From positions 1 to 42,379 of the forward strand of contig NZ_JALCCV010000019.1 in NCBI RefSeq assembly GCF_022640935.1: DNA of 42,379 nt. Direction: 5' to 3'. Shown one piece after another: positions 1-8,352 of the stretch. Every line of letters starts with the position of its first letter. The stretch's first letter is position 1. The DNA comes from Bifidobacterium sp. (GTDB taxonomy: Bacteria > Actinomycetota > Actinomycetes > Actinomycetales > Bifidobacteriaceae). Below the pieces are notes generated by a model. The model saw nothing but the letters and a program-made list of their open reading frames with translations, did not search any database and was not told the origin of the DNA. Position numbers and translations under genes: made by a program.

Positions 1-95
1 AAACCCGAGCCCGCGGCTTGCGCAACATGGACCACTTCTCCACGATGATCCACCTGACCTGCGGCAAGCTCGACCTAGCCACCGTCACCATATAA
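1..95 (+). pseudogene. C-terminal end of a transposase, cut by the window edge
   Basis: The third frame is open from the first base to a TAA at 93-95 and encodes 30 residues. They include the stretch RGLRNMDHFSTMIHLTCGKLD, which reads like the extreme C-terminus of an insertion-sequence transposase of the DDE type; ISL3-like is my best guess. The rest of the gene lies outside the window, so I cannot tell whether it is intact. A long inverted repeat follows 70 bases downstream and could belong to the element. The family is recognised only from the general look of this tail. Confidence 0.45.
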
Positions 96-165
96 CCAGC
101 CCCACCCACACCAAACAGCGAAAGGCCAATAAATATCTAATATTCCGGCACTCAGCACAAAGGAG

Positions 166-216
166 AATGCGTAGGGTTTCGCGCCATTCTGTAAACGGCG
201 CGAAACCCTACGCATT
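166..216. repeat. Perfect 20-bp inverted repeat, 11-base loop
   Basis: The arms 166-185 (AATGCGTAGGGTTTCGCGCC) and 197-216 are exact reverse complements separated by 11 bases. The structure lies between the transposase tail and the 3' end of metB, so it could end metB transcription on the minus strand. No T-run follows either arm, so it is not a classical intrinsic terminator. It could also be a remnant of mobile-element DNA. Confidence 0.7.
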
Positions 217-261
217 TCTGACGCACTCAATACGAGCAGTCAGCATCGACTCTGCCCAGCA

Positions 262-1464
262 CTACTGCGCAATCGCCGCGAAAGCCTGATCGAGGTCGTC
301 GATGAGGTCTTCCACGCCCTCGATGCCGACTGACAGCCGCACCAGATTGTCAGGCACTTCCAAGGTCGTGCCAGAAACCGAGGCGTGCGTCATCGCTGCA
401 GGGTGCTCGATAAGCGATTCGACGCCGCCCAAGGACTCAGCGAGCGTGAAGATCTTCGTCGCGCCGGCGAAAGTTCGCGCCGCCTCTCCCCCGGCGGCGA
501 GCTGAATGGAGATCATGCCGCCGAAGCCGCCGTGCATCTGGCGCGCCGCAATGTCGTGACCCGGGTGGCTTTCCAGACCCGGATACCATACATGCTCCAC
601 TTCGCCATGCTGCTCGAGCCATTGCGCGATGGCGAGCGCATTCCTGCTGTGCTGTTTGACGCGCAGCTCAAGTGTCTTGAGACCGCGAATCTCAAGCCAT
701 GAATCGAATGGCGAAGGCACCGCGCCGGCCGCGTTCTGCAAGAAAGCGACCTTTTCGGCCGTCTCATCGTCATTCACGAGCACCGCGCCGCCGACCACGT
801 CGGAATGCCCGCCGATATACTTCGTAGTCGAATACACCACCGCGTCGGCGCCGTCCTGCAGCGGGTGCTGCAGCACTGGCGAGGCGAAAGTATTATCGAC
901 CACGATTTTGGTGCCGTGCGCGTGCGCAAGCGCCGCCGTGGCAGCGATATCGGTGATGCTCAGCAACGGGTTGCTGGGCGTCTCGACCCACGCGTAGGCG
1001 TACTGACGCCGCGCCAGCGCCGCGCTGACCGCTGCGGAGTCGGTGATGTCGACGACGTCAAGCGTGACGCCCCACGGCACGAACACCTTGGACAGCAGCC
1101 GGTAGGTGCCGCCGTAGACGTCGTTGCCGAGCAGGATCGCGTCGCCGGGTTGGATGGTCGCGCGCAGCAGCACGTCGATGGCCGCTAGACCAGAAGCGAA
1201 GGAAATCGCATGCTTTGCGCCTTCCACTGCCGCCAACTGCTTGTCGAAGGACGTCCTCGTGGGATTGACGGACCGGCTGTAGTCGTAGCCGCCGCGCAGG
1301 CCTCCGACACCGTCTTGCTTGAAGGTCGAGGTCATGTAGATCGGCGTGGAGACCGCGCCCGTTGTGGAGTCGGGCTCCTGACCCGCGTGGATGGCGCGAG
1401 TGGACAGGGCGGCTGCTGGAGCGTCGACGGAGAATGGTGCGGTGGCAGTGGTTTCGGTAGTCAT
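262..1464 (-). CDS. metB: Cystathionine gamma-synthase/lyase family enzyme
   Basis: This is a 400-residue PLP enzyme of the Cys/Met metabolism family, full length for MetB. It is expected to join an activated homoserine and cysteine into cystathionine, or to cleave cystathionine to cysteine in the reverse direction. The PLP-binding lysine is Lys215 within STTKYIGGHSD. The motifs ASGLAAID (near 90-97), ETPSNP (161-166) and DNTFASP (190-196) are typical of the family. ATG at 1464 is preceded by AAGGATC. It lies 170 bp downstream of a cystathionine beta-synthase on the same strand, so the pair probably forms a transsulfuration unit. Synthase and gamma-lyase activities cannot be separated by sequence inspection alone. 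Confidence 0.9.
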   Translation of the reverse strand: MTTETTATAPFSVDAPAAALSTRAIHAGQEPDSTTGAVSTPIYMTSTFKQDGVGGLRGGYDYSRSVNPTRTSFDKQLAAVEGAKHAISFASGLAAIDVLLRATIQPGDAILLGNDVYGGTYRLLSKVFVPWGVTLDVVDITDSAAVSAALARRQYAYAWVETPSNPLLSITDIAATAALAHAHGTKIVVDNTFASPVLQHPLQDGADAVVYSTTKYIGGHSDVVGGAVLVNDDETAEKVAFLQNAAGAVPSPFDSWLEIRGLKTLELRVKQHSRNALAIAQWLEQHGEVEHVWYPGLESHPGHDIAARQMHGGFGGMISIQLAAGGEAARTFAGATKIFTLAESLGGVESLIEHPAAMTHASVSGTTLEVPDNLVRLSVGIEGVEDLIDDLDQAFAAIAQ

Positions 1465-1634
1465 GGTGTTGATCCTTAATCGTTATGTTTCTGTACTGCT
1501 GTATATCTGCATAATCGCGCGTTTAATACGTCTGATTGGTGTATGTGTGCATGTGTGTCTAGCTGATTGATCAGTTGAATGATTTGTTATTGGATCGTCG
1601 GCTTACTGGCTTGCCTGCCTTTTACGCGCTCCTC

Positions 1635-2939
1635 CTATGCCGCTGCATGCGTCAACTCTCGCATTCCGGCAGTCGCAGCAGCCGTCGGCATGTCCGCCGT
1701 TGCGCGCGCTTCGCCATTCGCGTCGACCAGCGGCTCGGGCGTGGTCGCCTCGACGACGTCCGCATAGTCGTGCGCCCGCATCCACTCGTCATCGAAGATC
1801 TTGTCGAGGTAGCCGCGGCCCGAGTCGGGCAGCAGCACGACCATGAGATCGTCGGCGGAAAGATGACGCTCACGGGCATATTGCACGGCAGCCGCGACCG
1901 CCATACCGGAGCTTCCGCCGACTAGCAGACCCTCCTCACGGGCTAAGCGCCTGGTCATCCAGAAGGCTTCTTTGTCGCTGATCTGCACGATGCCGTCTGG
2001 GATCGAGCGGTCGTAGGCCTTGGGATAGAAGTCCTCGCCCACGCCTTCGATGTCGTAGCCGTGCACATTCGCGGGATCGGAATAGATTGAGCCTTCCGGG
2101 TCGGCTCCGACGACTGTCACCGCACCATGCGAGGCTTCTTTGAGATATCGCCCTGTGCCGGAGATCGTGCCGCCGGTGCCGATGCCGGCGACGAAATGGG
2201 TGACATGATGCCTGCTGTCACGCCAGATCTCGGGCCCAGTGGTTTCGTAATGGCTCAGCGGGCCGTTTTCGTTGGAGTACTGGTTCGGCTTGAACGCGCC
2301 GGGGATCATGCGTGCGAGCCGGTCGGAGACCTGATAGTACGATCGCGGGTCCTGCGGCGCCACGTTCGTCGGCGTCACCACGACTTCGGCGCCATACGCG
2401 CGCAGTACGGCACGCTTGGATTGCGAGACCTTGTCGGGCAAGACGAATATGGTCCGGTATCCGCGCTGCTGAGCCACCAAGGCCAGGCCCACGCCGGTGT
2501 TCCCGCTGGTCGGCTCGACTATGACGCCGCCGGGCTTAAGCTGCCCGGAACGCTCCGCGGCCTCGATGATGCGCTGCGCGATGCGATCCTTGCTCGATCC
2601 GCCGGGATTGAGATATTCGATTTTCACCGCGATTGTCGCATCGATATCGCTTGCGATGCGGTTCAGCCGGACCAGTGGAGTGTCGCCGATCAATTCGGTC
2701 ACTGAGGAACGGATAGCGGTCGGATGCTCAGCCACGGCGCGGGCGAACGCAGTAGCTGAGGAATGCAGCATGGTCGAAGCCGCGTCTTCGACGCGAGCCT
2801 CCGCAGCTGGCGCAGCTGCGGACGAGGCGGTCGCGGCCGGCGCGGCTGCGGGGCGAACAGCGGCATGCCCGGCGTTGGAGTCTGCGCCGCCTGCAACCAT
2901 GTCGCCGAAATAAGTGTCAATGGAATGAGTGGTCATCAT
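1635..2939 (-). CDS. cbs: Cystathionine beta-synthase, catalytic core only, Ala-rich N-terminal extension
   Basis: This is a fold-type II PLP enzyme of 434 residues. Lys117 in NPGGSSKDR is the Schiff-base lysine, PTSGNTG (143-149) binds substrate and cofactor, and GIGTGGT is the PLP phosphate loop. The closing stretch DSGRGYLDKIFDDEWM (372-387) is the signature of actinobacterial cystathionine beta-synthases rather than CysK. The paired C-terminal CBS regulatory domains found in the mycobacterial enzyme are absent; the protein ends about 47 residues after this motif. The first 75 or so residues are a low-complexity Ala/Pro/Ser stretch not found in the family. Homoserine-derived sulfur metabolism is supported by the adjacent metB. 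Start choice is uncertain: ATG 2939 lacks a strong ribosome-binding site and overlaps the stop of an 11-codon upstream ORF. O-acetylserine sulfhydrylase activity is an alternative. Confidence 0.85.
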   Translation of the reverse strand: MMTTHSIDTYFGDMVAGGADSNAGHAAVRPAAAPAATASSAAAPAAEARVEDAASTMLHSSATAFARAVAEHPTAIRSSVTELIGDTPLVRLNRIASDIDATIAVKIEYLNPGGSSKDRIAQRIIEAAERSGQLKPGGVIVEPTSGNTGVGLALVAQQRGYRTIFVLPDKVSQSKRAVLRAYGAEVVVTPTNVAPQDPRSYYQVSDRLARMIPGAFKPNQYSNENGPLSHYETTGPEIWRDSRHHVTHFVAGIGTGGTISGTGRYLKEASHGAVTVVGADPEGSIYSDPANVHGYDIEGVGEDFYPKAYDRSIPDGIVQISDKEAFWMTRRLAREEGLLVGGSSGMAVAAAVQYARERHLSADDLMVVLLPDSGRGYLDKIFDDEWMRAHDYADVVEATTPEPLVDANGEARATADMPTAAATAGMRELTHAAA

Positions 2940-2971
2940 GTCTCGTTTTCCGCGATGAGCCTGTCGCTCAT
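2936..2971 (-). CDS. Possible 11-codon upstream ORF overlapping the cbs start
   Basis: ATG at 2971 opens a frame reading MSDRLIAENET whose TGA (2938-2936) overlaps the first ATG of the beta-synthase gene (ATGATG). The ATG lies inside a 9-bp hairpin. The arrangement would allow translational coupling into cbs, which has no clear ribosome-binding site of its own. There is no composition evidence in so short a frame, so this is a candidate only. Confidence 0.3.
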   Translation of the reverse strand: MSDRLIAENET

Positions 2972-2974
2972 CGC
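2952..2974. promoter_or_regulatory. 9-bp hairpin in the cbs leader
   Basis: GCGATGAGC (2952-2960) and GCTCATCGC (2966-2974) pair perfectly around a 5-base loop, 13 bases upstream of the cbs ATG on the transcribed strand. The stem buries the start of the 11-codon upstream ORF. It does not match a riboswitch class I know. Confidence 0.5.
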
Positions 2975-3877
2975 CTGCGTTTGAAGTTCGATGTTTGAGA
3001 AGTGCCTTGCAATATCGGCTGCGAAAAACTTGCAGCGGATATGGGATTGCGTGATATCAGAATCGAAGCCGGAAAACGAGCAAACGACACGCCAATTTGA
3101 AACGATGATGCTGCACGTGAAGCAAGTGGCATACATCATGCAGATGCCGTGACCCCGCACCCTCAAATCGCCGAGGTACACACATGCACAAGCTATCCAC
3201 GAGTCGGCGTAATGGTAATGGCTTCATCCGCAATAGCCGAGCAGCGCCGGTTCAACAGCGCTTATTCAACCAGCGCCAGTTCAGCAGAGTGCACATTGTC
3301 AACGCGCTGGCATTGCCGTATGCCCGTTCCCTGTCTTGCCTTGGTCCAGTTTCGATGTGATTCGAAGTGCGATAATTACGAATGCATCAGTATCGTGAAT
3401 ACTCATCACTCCACGGATCGACAAACCCACAGTGCTCACACCTGCGAACCAAGAAGTTGTTCGCGCGCTGCACTAGCACTACATATACACACGCTGCCGC
3501 ATAATTGCCGTCACAGCTGCACAGTCGCCGATACCATTCTCGTTGGTCTGCACGAATCATCAATTGCACATCGCGAACCGACCATACGCCTGATTCTTTA
3601 TCGCCGCGAACAAGCTATAGCGCCATCAAACCCAACGCCATCAAACCAGTGTCATCGTCTCTTTAATTATGCGTCGTTGCCCGTCCGCCTGCGTCGGCGT
3701 CGGTCAGAGACAACAACAACATAAGAGATACGTCATGAAAAAAACCATAGCACACCGTTGCATCCCCGCGTGTCGCGCCGGTTTACATGCGCACTTTCCA
3801 GGCACCCCGCGTCATCGCACGATGTATTCAGTCGTCGTGCGACGTATTGGTTCGTTATGTAACGGCTCACTCCGCCT
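2975..3877. other. Intergenic stretch without a convincing gene
   Basis: About 900 bases that are visibly richer in A/T than the flanks. Open frames exist here, the largest 191 codons on the plus strand, but they have rare-codon-rich, compositionally implausible products full of Cys and His and no family resemblance. The stretch must hold the cbs promoter near its left end. An 8-bp inverted repeat (TCGCACGA at 3815-3822, TCGTGCGA at 3835-3842) is the only clear structure. It looks like decayed or accessory DNA. Confidence 0.5.
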
Positions 3878-4342
3878 TCACCGGTCTTTTTCGACACCCA
3901 TGAGCATGTGCGAGGCTTTCACCATGCGCTCGGAATGTTCTTTCGCCTTGAGCCAGGCGATGCTGCGCGTGCACTGCTTGATCATGCCTCAGTAGGAGAC
4001 GATCTGGGACGGAGCGTCGCCAATCGCATTGGAACTCGCAGCAGGCACAGCAGCGGAGCCCAGGGCGCCGTTCGGCCTGCCATCGAGATAGGGATCCTTG
4101 ATGCTGAACCGCAGATCCATATAATGCTCGCTGCCCAGCAGAAAATCGCCGTCGAGCATGTGCTCTCGGCGCAGCGCGGAGTGCGGCGACAGCGCGGACC
4201 CCAGCTCGGATACATCATCATAGGTCGAGAAACGATAATCGAGCGAACCGCCCTGTGCGCATGACGCTCGCACTAAGCCAGTCGCTACCCATGCCTTCGT
4301 CGCGCGAAACGCGCGCCCGTGCCTCTGCTGTTCGCATGGCAA
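3878..4342 (-). pseudogene. ORF interrupted by one in-frame TGA; remnant of unknown gene
   Basis: A minus-strand frame runs from at most 4342 to TGA at 3991-3989 and then continues in the same frame for 36 codons to TGA at 3880-3878. The parts around the first stop look coding: MLDGDFLLGSEHYMDLRF before it and GMIKQCTRSIAWLKAKEHSE after it. If that TGA were TGG, the product would read SYWGMIKQC across the junction. The 5' portion (roughly the first 40 residues of the longest frame) is poor and may not be coding. The pattern Q-x-x-S-Y-x-G-x-I is weakly reminiscent of the C-terminal end of bacterial reverse transcriptases, but I would not assign it. No full gene fits, because the divergent dehydrogenase begins at 4405. 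Confidence 0.4.
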
Positions 4343-4404
4343 AAAACTAAGATCACTCGGAATCCCTCTTGCCGCTCGTGCAGGGCATCGCTTAGGGTAA
4401 TGGC

Positions 4405-5397
4405 ATGAGGATTATCGAAACACAGCCGGAGCGTACGGATCTGCCGCTCGTCGTGGTTCCTAATATCGTCGACGCCATGCTGGAGCCGTTCACCGGCACT
4501 CTGGATCTCCTGCGCGACGTCGCCCGGGTGCGCATCTATACCGAGCCCACGCTTGACGAAGATACATTGGTCGAGCGCATGGAGGGGGCAAAAGGCGTTG
4601 TCATCATCGGATTCCATGTGAGCGATGCGATGCTGGATCGCGTCGGCGACCATGTCGGGTGCTTCGCGTTCGGCGGTACCGGCGTCGCCAGCTACATCAA
4701 TCTCATTGCCACAAGAGAGCGCGGCATCCGGGTGTGCAATGTCGTGCACTACGGCGACGGCGCGGTGGCCGAGCATGCCGTCGCACTGATGATGGAGCTG
4801 GCTCGCCACGTCGGCCGGATGGACGCCGCGATGCATGTCGGCGGATGGCACGGCGAAGACGGGGTCTCGTTGGAGGATAAGACCATCGGACTGGTCGGAT
4901 TCGGCGGCATCGGTCAGCGGATGGCCCGCATCGCACGAGGCTTCGGCATGCAGCTTCTCGTCTGGAACTCGCATCTTGATGTCCAGGCTGTGCGTGATCT
5001 GGAAGCCACGCCTGTAAACGATCTTGGCGAGCTCTTCGAGCGCTCCGACATTGTCAGTCTGCATCTGCCGCTGCTGCCGGACACCGCCGGGCTGATCGCC
5101 TCGGAACAGTTGAACCGCTTGCGGCCAGGAACCCTGTTTGTCAATACCGCGCGCGCCGAAGTCATCCAGCCGGGGGCGCTGACCAGCCGTCTGCAGCGCG
5201 GCGACATCAGCGCCGGACTGGACGTCTTCGATACCGAGCCGCTGGCCGACGACGACCCGCTGCGCACGCTGCCGAATGTCGTGCTCACCCCGCATGTCGC
5301 ATGGCGCGCCGAGGCGGCCTACGCCAGCCTTACCCGACAACTCTCACAGTCGCTCGCGGCGTATTTCAAGGGCGAATCCTTCAACATCGCGAACTGA
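4405..5397 (+). CDS. D-isomer-specific 2-hydroxyacid dehydrogenase
   Basis: This 330-residue NAD-dependent dehydrogenase of the phosphoglycerate/hydroxypyruvate dehydrogenase superfamily has both halves of the substrate domain and a central Rossmann domain. The nucleotide loop is GFGGIG at 165-170. The catalytic triad is visible as Arg250 (NTARAE), Glu279 (DTEPL) and His297 (TPHVAW). VVHYGDGAVAEHAVALMM (113-130) is the usual hinge. It lacks the C-terminal ACT domain of full SerA proteins, so a role in serine biosynthesis is possible but not shown; reduction of a glyoxylate- or pyruvate-like 2-oxoacid is equally likely. ATG 4405 follows AGGGTAATGGC. It stands alone between relic DNA and the peptide transporter. 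Confidence 0.85.
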   Translation: MRIIETQPERTDLPLVVVPNIVDAMLEPFTGTLDLLRDVARVRIYTEPTLDEDTLVERMEGAKGVVIIGFHVSDAMLDRVGDHVGCFAFGGTGVASYINLIATRERGIRVCNVVHYGDGAVAEHAVALMMELARHVGRMDAAMHVGGWHGEDGVSLEDKTIGLVGFGGIGQRMARIARGFGMQLLVWNSHLDVQAVRDLEATPVNDLGELFERSDIVSLHLPLLPDTAGLIASEQLNRLRPGTLFVNTARAEVIQPGALTSRLQRGDISAGLDVFDTEPLADDDPLRTLPNVVLTPHVAWRAEAAYASLTRQLSQSLAAYFKGESFNIAN

Positions 5398-5867
5398 GGT
5401 CAGATTCAGGCTCCCTGCAACTCAGAACATAAGTTCTGAAACTCAACATCGATTTTATTCAGCAGATTCAAGAAAATTCCGTCGCACGACGTCGTTTCCA
5501 CGTCAGTATCAAACCAGAGAACGGCGGAATGACGCCAAAAACATCGAGTCATATTCGACGTCTACTTTGCGAAGTGCTTAATAGCAGAAAAAACTGCCTA
5601 CTAGCCGAATATGCAGCCATCATCAGACGCCCCATAACGGAAATCACCGTCATCTCAGCACTTTTTTCGCCTATTAAGCAGATGCGAAAGTATCAGGCCG
5701 TTGCGGCCTTCATGCAATCCTTGGGATTCCGCCGATCTCGAAGGAACGGCCCGAATCGAAAAACCATGAGCAGCCTGTTTCGTGCAAAATGTGCTGAGTA
5801 AATGATGGCTGATGCCGCAAGGCTCTTACTGCACCGTCCTGGCACAACGGAAACGGTGCGAAATCTC
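5398..5867. other. Intergenic stretch, A/T-richer, no gene supported
   Basis: This 470-base gap lies between convergent genes. A 90-codon plus-strand frame at 5529-5801 has no recognisable features and I do not accept it. Short hairpins are present, for example AGGCCG/CGGCCT at 5695-5700 and 5704-5709. Composition resembles the gap at 2975-3877. Confidence 0.5.
5831..5859 (-). terminator. Possible hairpin ending the peptide-transport operon
   Basis: GCACCGT (5831-5837) pairs exactly with ACGGTGC (5853-5859) across a 15-base loop, starting 9 bases beyond the stop of the last ATPase gene. There is no T-tract after it on the minus strand, so termination is inferred only from position. Confidence 0.35.
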
Positions 5868-6650
5868 TTACAGCGAGGCAGCGTCGATGAGCCGTTTGGT
5901 GTAATCATGCCGCGGATGCTCGAGTATGGCGGCGGTCGGGCCTGACTCGACGACCACGCCCTCGTGCAGCACGACGATACGCTCGGCGATGCGGCGTACC
6001 ACACCCAAATCATGGGAAACCATGATCAAGGCCATTCCCGGATGCGAACGACGCAATGCCGCGAATGAGTCGAGTATCTGCAACCGGGCCGCCACATCGA
6101 TGGCGCTCATCGGCTCGTCGGCGACCAGCAACGCTGGGTTAGTCACAACAGCCCGGGCAATGGCGGCACGCTGCGCTTGGCCTCCGGACAGGTCAATCGG
6201 ATAGCGGCCCATGAACTGATCTGGTTCCAAGCCGACTTGTTCCAGCGCCGACTCAGCCGCAGCAGCCATCTCTTTGCGGCCACGAATCCCGGCGACTCGC
6301 AACGGCTCATAGATTGACCGCGCAATAGTCCAGCGCGGATCGAGCGAGGTGAAGGGATTCTGCAGCACCAGACCGGATTCCCGACGCAGTAGCCGCCAGC
6401 CGGGCGAATGCCTGCCATGGACGGTCTGCCCGCGATACTCCACCGTTCCCGAATCAGCGTTTTCCAGTCCCAGCAGAATCCGGACAAGCGTCGATTTGCC
6501 GGAACCCGATCCGCCGATAATCGCTACGGATTCGCCTCGGTCAATCTGCAACGACACATCGGACAGGGTTTGACACGCTTCAGTCGCGCGACCGAAGCGT
6601 TTGCTGACATGTTCGGCGTGAATCATCGTGGTTTCAGCATTCGCGTTCAT
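5868..6650 (-). CDS. Peptide ABC transporter ATP-binding protein (OppF/DppF-like)
   Basis: A 260-residue cytoplasmic ATPase of the oligopeptide/dipeptide importer class. Walker A is GGSGSGKST (46-54), the Q-loop is at LVLQNPF (near 95-100), the signature LSGGQAQ is at 154-160, Walker B LLVADEP at 174-180, and the switch histidine is His213. The short C-terminal zinc/iron-sulfur-type tail of many OppF proteins is missing; the protein ends soon after the regulatory segment. The D-loop reads DEPMSAID, slightly divergent from the common [11 protein letters not shown] shares one base with the TGA of the preceding ATPase gene (TGATG), which indicates translational coupling. It is the last gene of a five-gene minus-strand operon and would pair with the other ATPase as a heterodimer. 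Confidence 0.9.
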   Translation of the reverse strand: MNANAETTMIHAEHVSKRFGRATEACQTLSDVSLQIDRGESVAIIGGSGSGKSTLVRILLGLENADSGTVEYRGQTVHGRHSPGWRLLRRESGLVLQNPFTSLDPRWTIARSIYEPLRVAGIRGRKEMAAAAESALEQVGLEPDQFMGRYPIDLSGGQAQRAAIARAVVTNPALLVADEPMSAIDVAARLQILDSFAALRRSHPGMALIMVSHDLGVVRRIAERIVVLHEGVVVESGPTAAILEHPRHDYTKRLIDAASL

Positions 6651-7462
6651 CAGCGCCCTCTCTCTTGCTTCGACGCCTTTGCACCGCCCGAACCAGTGTG
6701 CAGCGTCAGCTCACGAGCGGCGTGCACCAGCTGCTGCGCCTGCGAGGTGCGCGGGCGATCAAGCAGAGTGCGCGTCGAACCGGATTCGATGATATGGCCG
6801 GCGTCGAGCACGTAGCAGTCGTCGGTGGCGTGCGCGAGCACGGAGAAGTCGTGCGTGATGAACAACATTGAGGCGCCCGACTCGTCGGCCAGCGACACGA
6901 GTAGCCGCACGATCTGGCGTTGGGTGATGGAATCCAGCGATGTCGTCGGCTCGTCGGCAAGTATCAGCTTGGGCGCGCCCACCAATGCAGTGGCTATGCC
7001 GACGCGCTGCTGCTGGCCGCCGGAAAGCTGATGCGGGAATCGACTGCCAAACGATGCGTCAAGCCCGACTTTGTCAAGCATCGCGGCCGCCCGCGCCTTG
7101 CGCTGTACGGCCGAGAGATTGAAATGCAAAGCGAGCGGCAGCATCACCTGCTGCATGACAGTCAGCACCGGGTTGAGCGCGCTGCCGGGATTCTGGAATA
7201 TCATCGACACATACCGGCCGCGCAAATCAGCAAGTTCGCGCTCGCCCATGCCGACAATTTCTTCGCCTTCGTAGCGAATCGAGCCAGCACATGTTGCGGT
7301 CGACGGCAGCAGTCCCATCATGGCCTTAGCGATCATCGATTTGCCCGAGCCGGAAGCCCCGATCAGACCGACACGGCTATGATCGGCGATGTGCAGATCC
7401 ACGTCGCCGACGATCGGCACTCCGCCGAGTGCAATCGAAAGCCCTTGGATGTCCACGCTCAT
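6650..7462 (-). CDS. Peptide ABC transporter ATP-binding protein (OppD/DppD-like)
   Basis: A 270-residue ATPase, partner of the downstream ATPase. Walker A GASGSGKS is at 35-42, the Q-loop at MIFQNPGSALNP (87-98), the signature LSGGQQQR at 146-153, Walker B LILADEP at 166-172, and the switch histidine His204 follows in FITHD. The open frame extends further upstream, but ATG 7462 was chosen because it overlaps the TGA of the permease gene by four bases (ATGA), the normal arrangement in this operon, and because it begins directly with the family's N-terminal strand. The protein is shorter than typical OppD (about 320-350 residues) and lacks much of the C-terminal oligopeptide-transporter extension. 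Confidence 0.9.
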   Translation of the reverse strand: MSVDIQGLSIALGGVPIVGDVDLHIADHSRVGLIGASGSGKSMIAKAMMGLLPSTATCAGSIRYEGEEIVGMGERELADLRGRYVSMIFQNPGSALNPVLTVMQQVMLPLALHFNLSAVQRKARAAAMLDKVGLDASFGSRFPHQLSGGQQQRVGIATALVGAPKLILADEPTTSLDSITQRQIVRLLVSLADESGASMLFITHDFSVLAHATDDCYVLDAGHIIESGSTRTLLDRPRTSQAQQLVHAARELTLHTGSGGAKASKQERGR

Positions 7463-8352
7463 GGACGCACCTTCTTCGATCGCGCTGGTTCTGGCTGTGA
7501 TTGCCTCCATCTCACCTGCCGCAGTGCCGGATTCGCCACCGGGTCGGCCGCTTCGCGCAGGGCATCGCCAAACAGATTCAGCGCCACGACGACGCAAGTG
7601 ACAATCAAGCCCGGCCAGAGCACCGTGAGCGGATACACGTTGATGAACTTGACGGAAGTTGCCAAGGAATGCCCCCAGCTCGGCACGCCCGAGGGCACGC
7701 CGATGCCCAAATACGTCAGCCCTGACTCCGCCAAAACCGCAGTGCCAGCGGACAGCGAGAGCTGCACGGACATGGTCGGCAAGGCATTGGGCACGATATG
7801 ACTAACCAGCACACGCAACGGCGAGACTCCGGCAGCTCGGGCCGCTTCGGCATAATCGGAACGCGCCGCGAGCAACGCTTGAGGCCGTGCGACTCTGGCA
7901 AGATTGAGCCCATAGCCCAGTCCGCAGGCGATGACAATGACGGCGATGGACGCGCCCATGGGCACCGCCAGAATCAAGGCGATCAACACCGTCGGAATCG
8001 AAATCAGCGCGTCCACAGCGACGACCGCCACACCGGACAGCAGCGCAGCACCCGACACCATGGCGGCCATGAGCAGCAGTCCGATTACGGCTGCCACACC
8101 CACGGTCAGCACGACGATCAGCAGATTCGTGCGCGAACCAGCCATCAGCCAGCTGAATACATCAGCTCCGGTGCCGTCGGTGCCAAGCCAGTGACCCGCA
8201 GAAGGCGCGGCCCAAACGTGATAGCCGTCCGTGGCCCACAGCGAATGCGGCGTCCACAGCAGCGAAACGAGCGCAATCAGCACCCACAAGCTGAGCACAG
8301 TGACCGCATAACGACCTTGCACATGCGACCAAATGGATTTCAGGATGGTCAT
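7459..8352 (-). CDS. Peptide ABC transporter permease (OppC/DppC-like)
   Basis: A 297-residue inner-membrane permease. An N-terminal helix (near 14-35) is followed by the periplasmic segment with GTDGTGADVFSWLMAGSRT, the OppC N-domain signature, then about five more helices and the cytoplasmic EAA loop EAARAAGVSPLRVLVSHIVPNALP that contacts the ATPases. A much longer frame is open upstream but runs through the preceding permease gene in another frame. ATG 8352 overlaps the upstream TGA by four bases, giving MTILKSIW, the usual family start. Its stop in turn overlaps the next ATG. It forms the membrane channel together with the OppB-like permease. Confidence 0.9.
   Translation of the reverse strand: MTILKSIWSHVQGRYAVTVLSLWVLIALVSLLWTPHSLWATDGYHVWAAPSAGHWLGTDGTGADVFSWLMAGSRTNLLIVVLTVGVAAVIGLLLMAAMVSGAALLSGVAVVAVDALISIPTVLIALILAVPMGASIAVIVIACGLGYGLNLARVARPQALLAARSDYAEAARAAGVSPLRVLVSHIVPNALPTMSVQLSLSAGTAVLAESGLTYLGIGVPSGVPSWGHSLATSVKFINVYPLTVLWPGLIVTCVVVALNLFGDALREAADPVANPALRQVRWRQSQPEPARSKKVRP

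Noticed and set aside
3149..3724. 191-codon plus-strand frame in the relic region
   Set aside because: The product is rich in Cys, His and Arg with no hydrophobic core or family likeness, and there is no ribosome-binding site.
4285..5340. 351-codon minus-strand open frame
   Set aside because: It is antisense to the 2-hydroxyacid dehydrogenase, which has all its catalytic residues.
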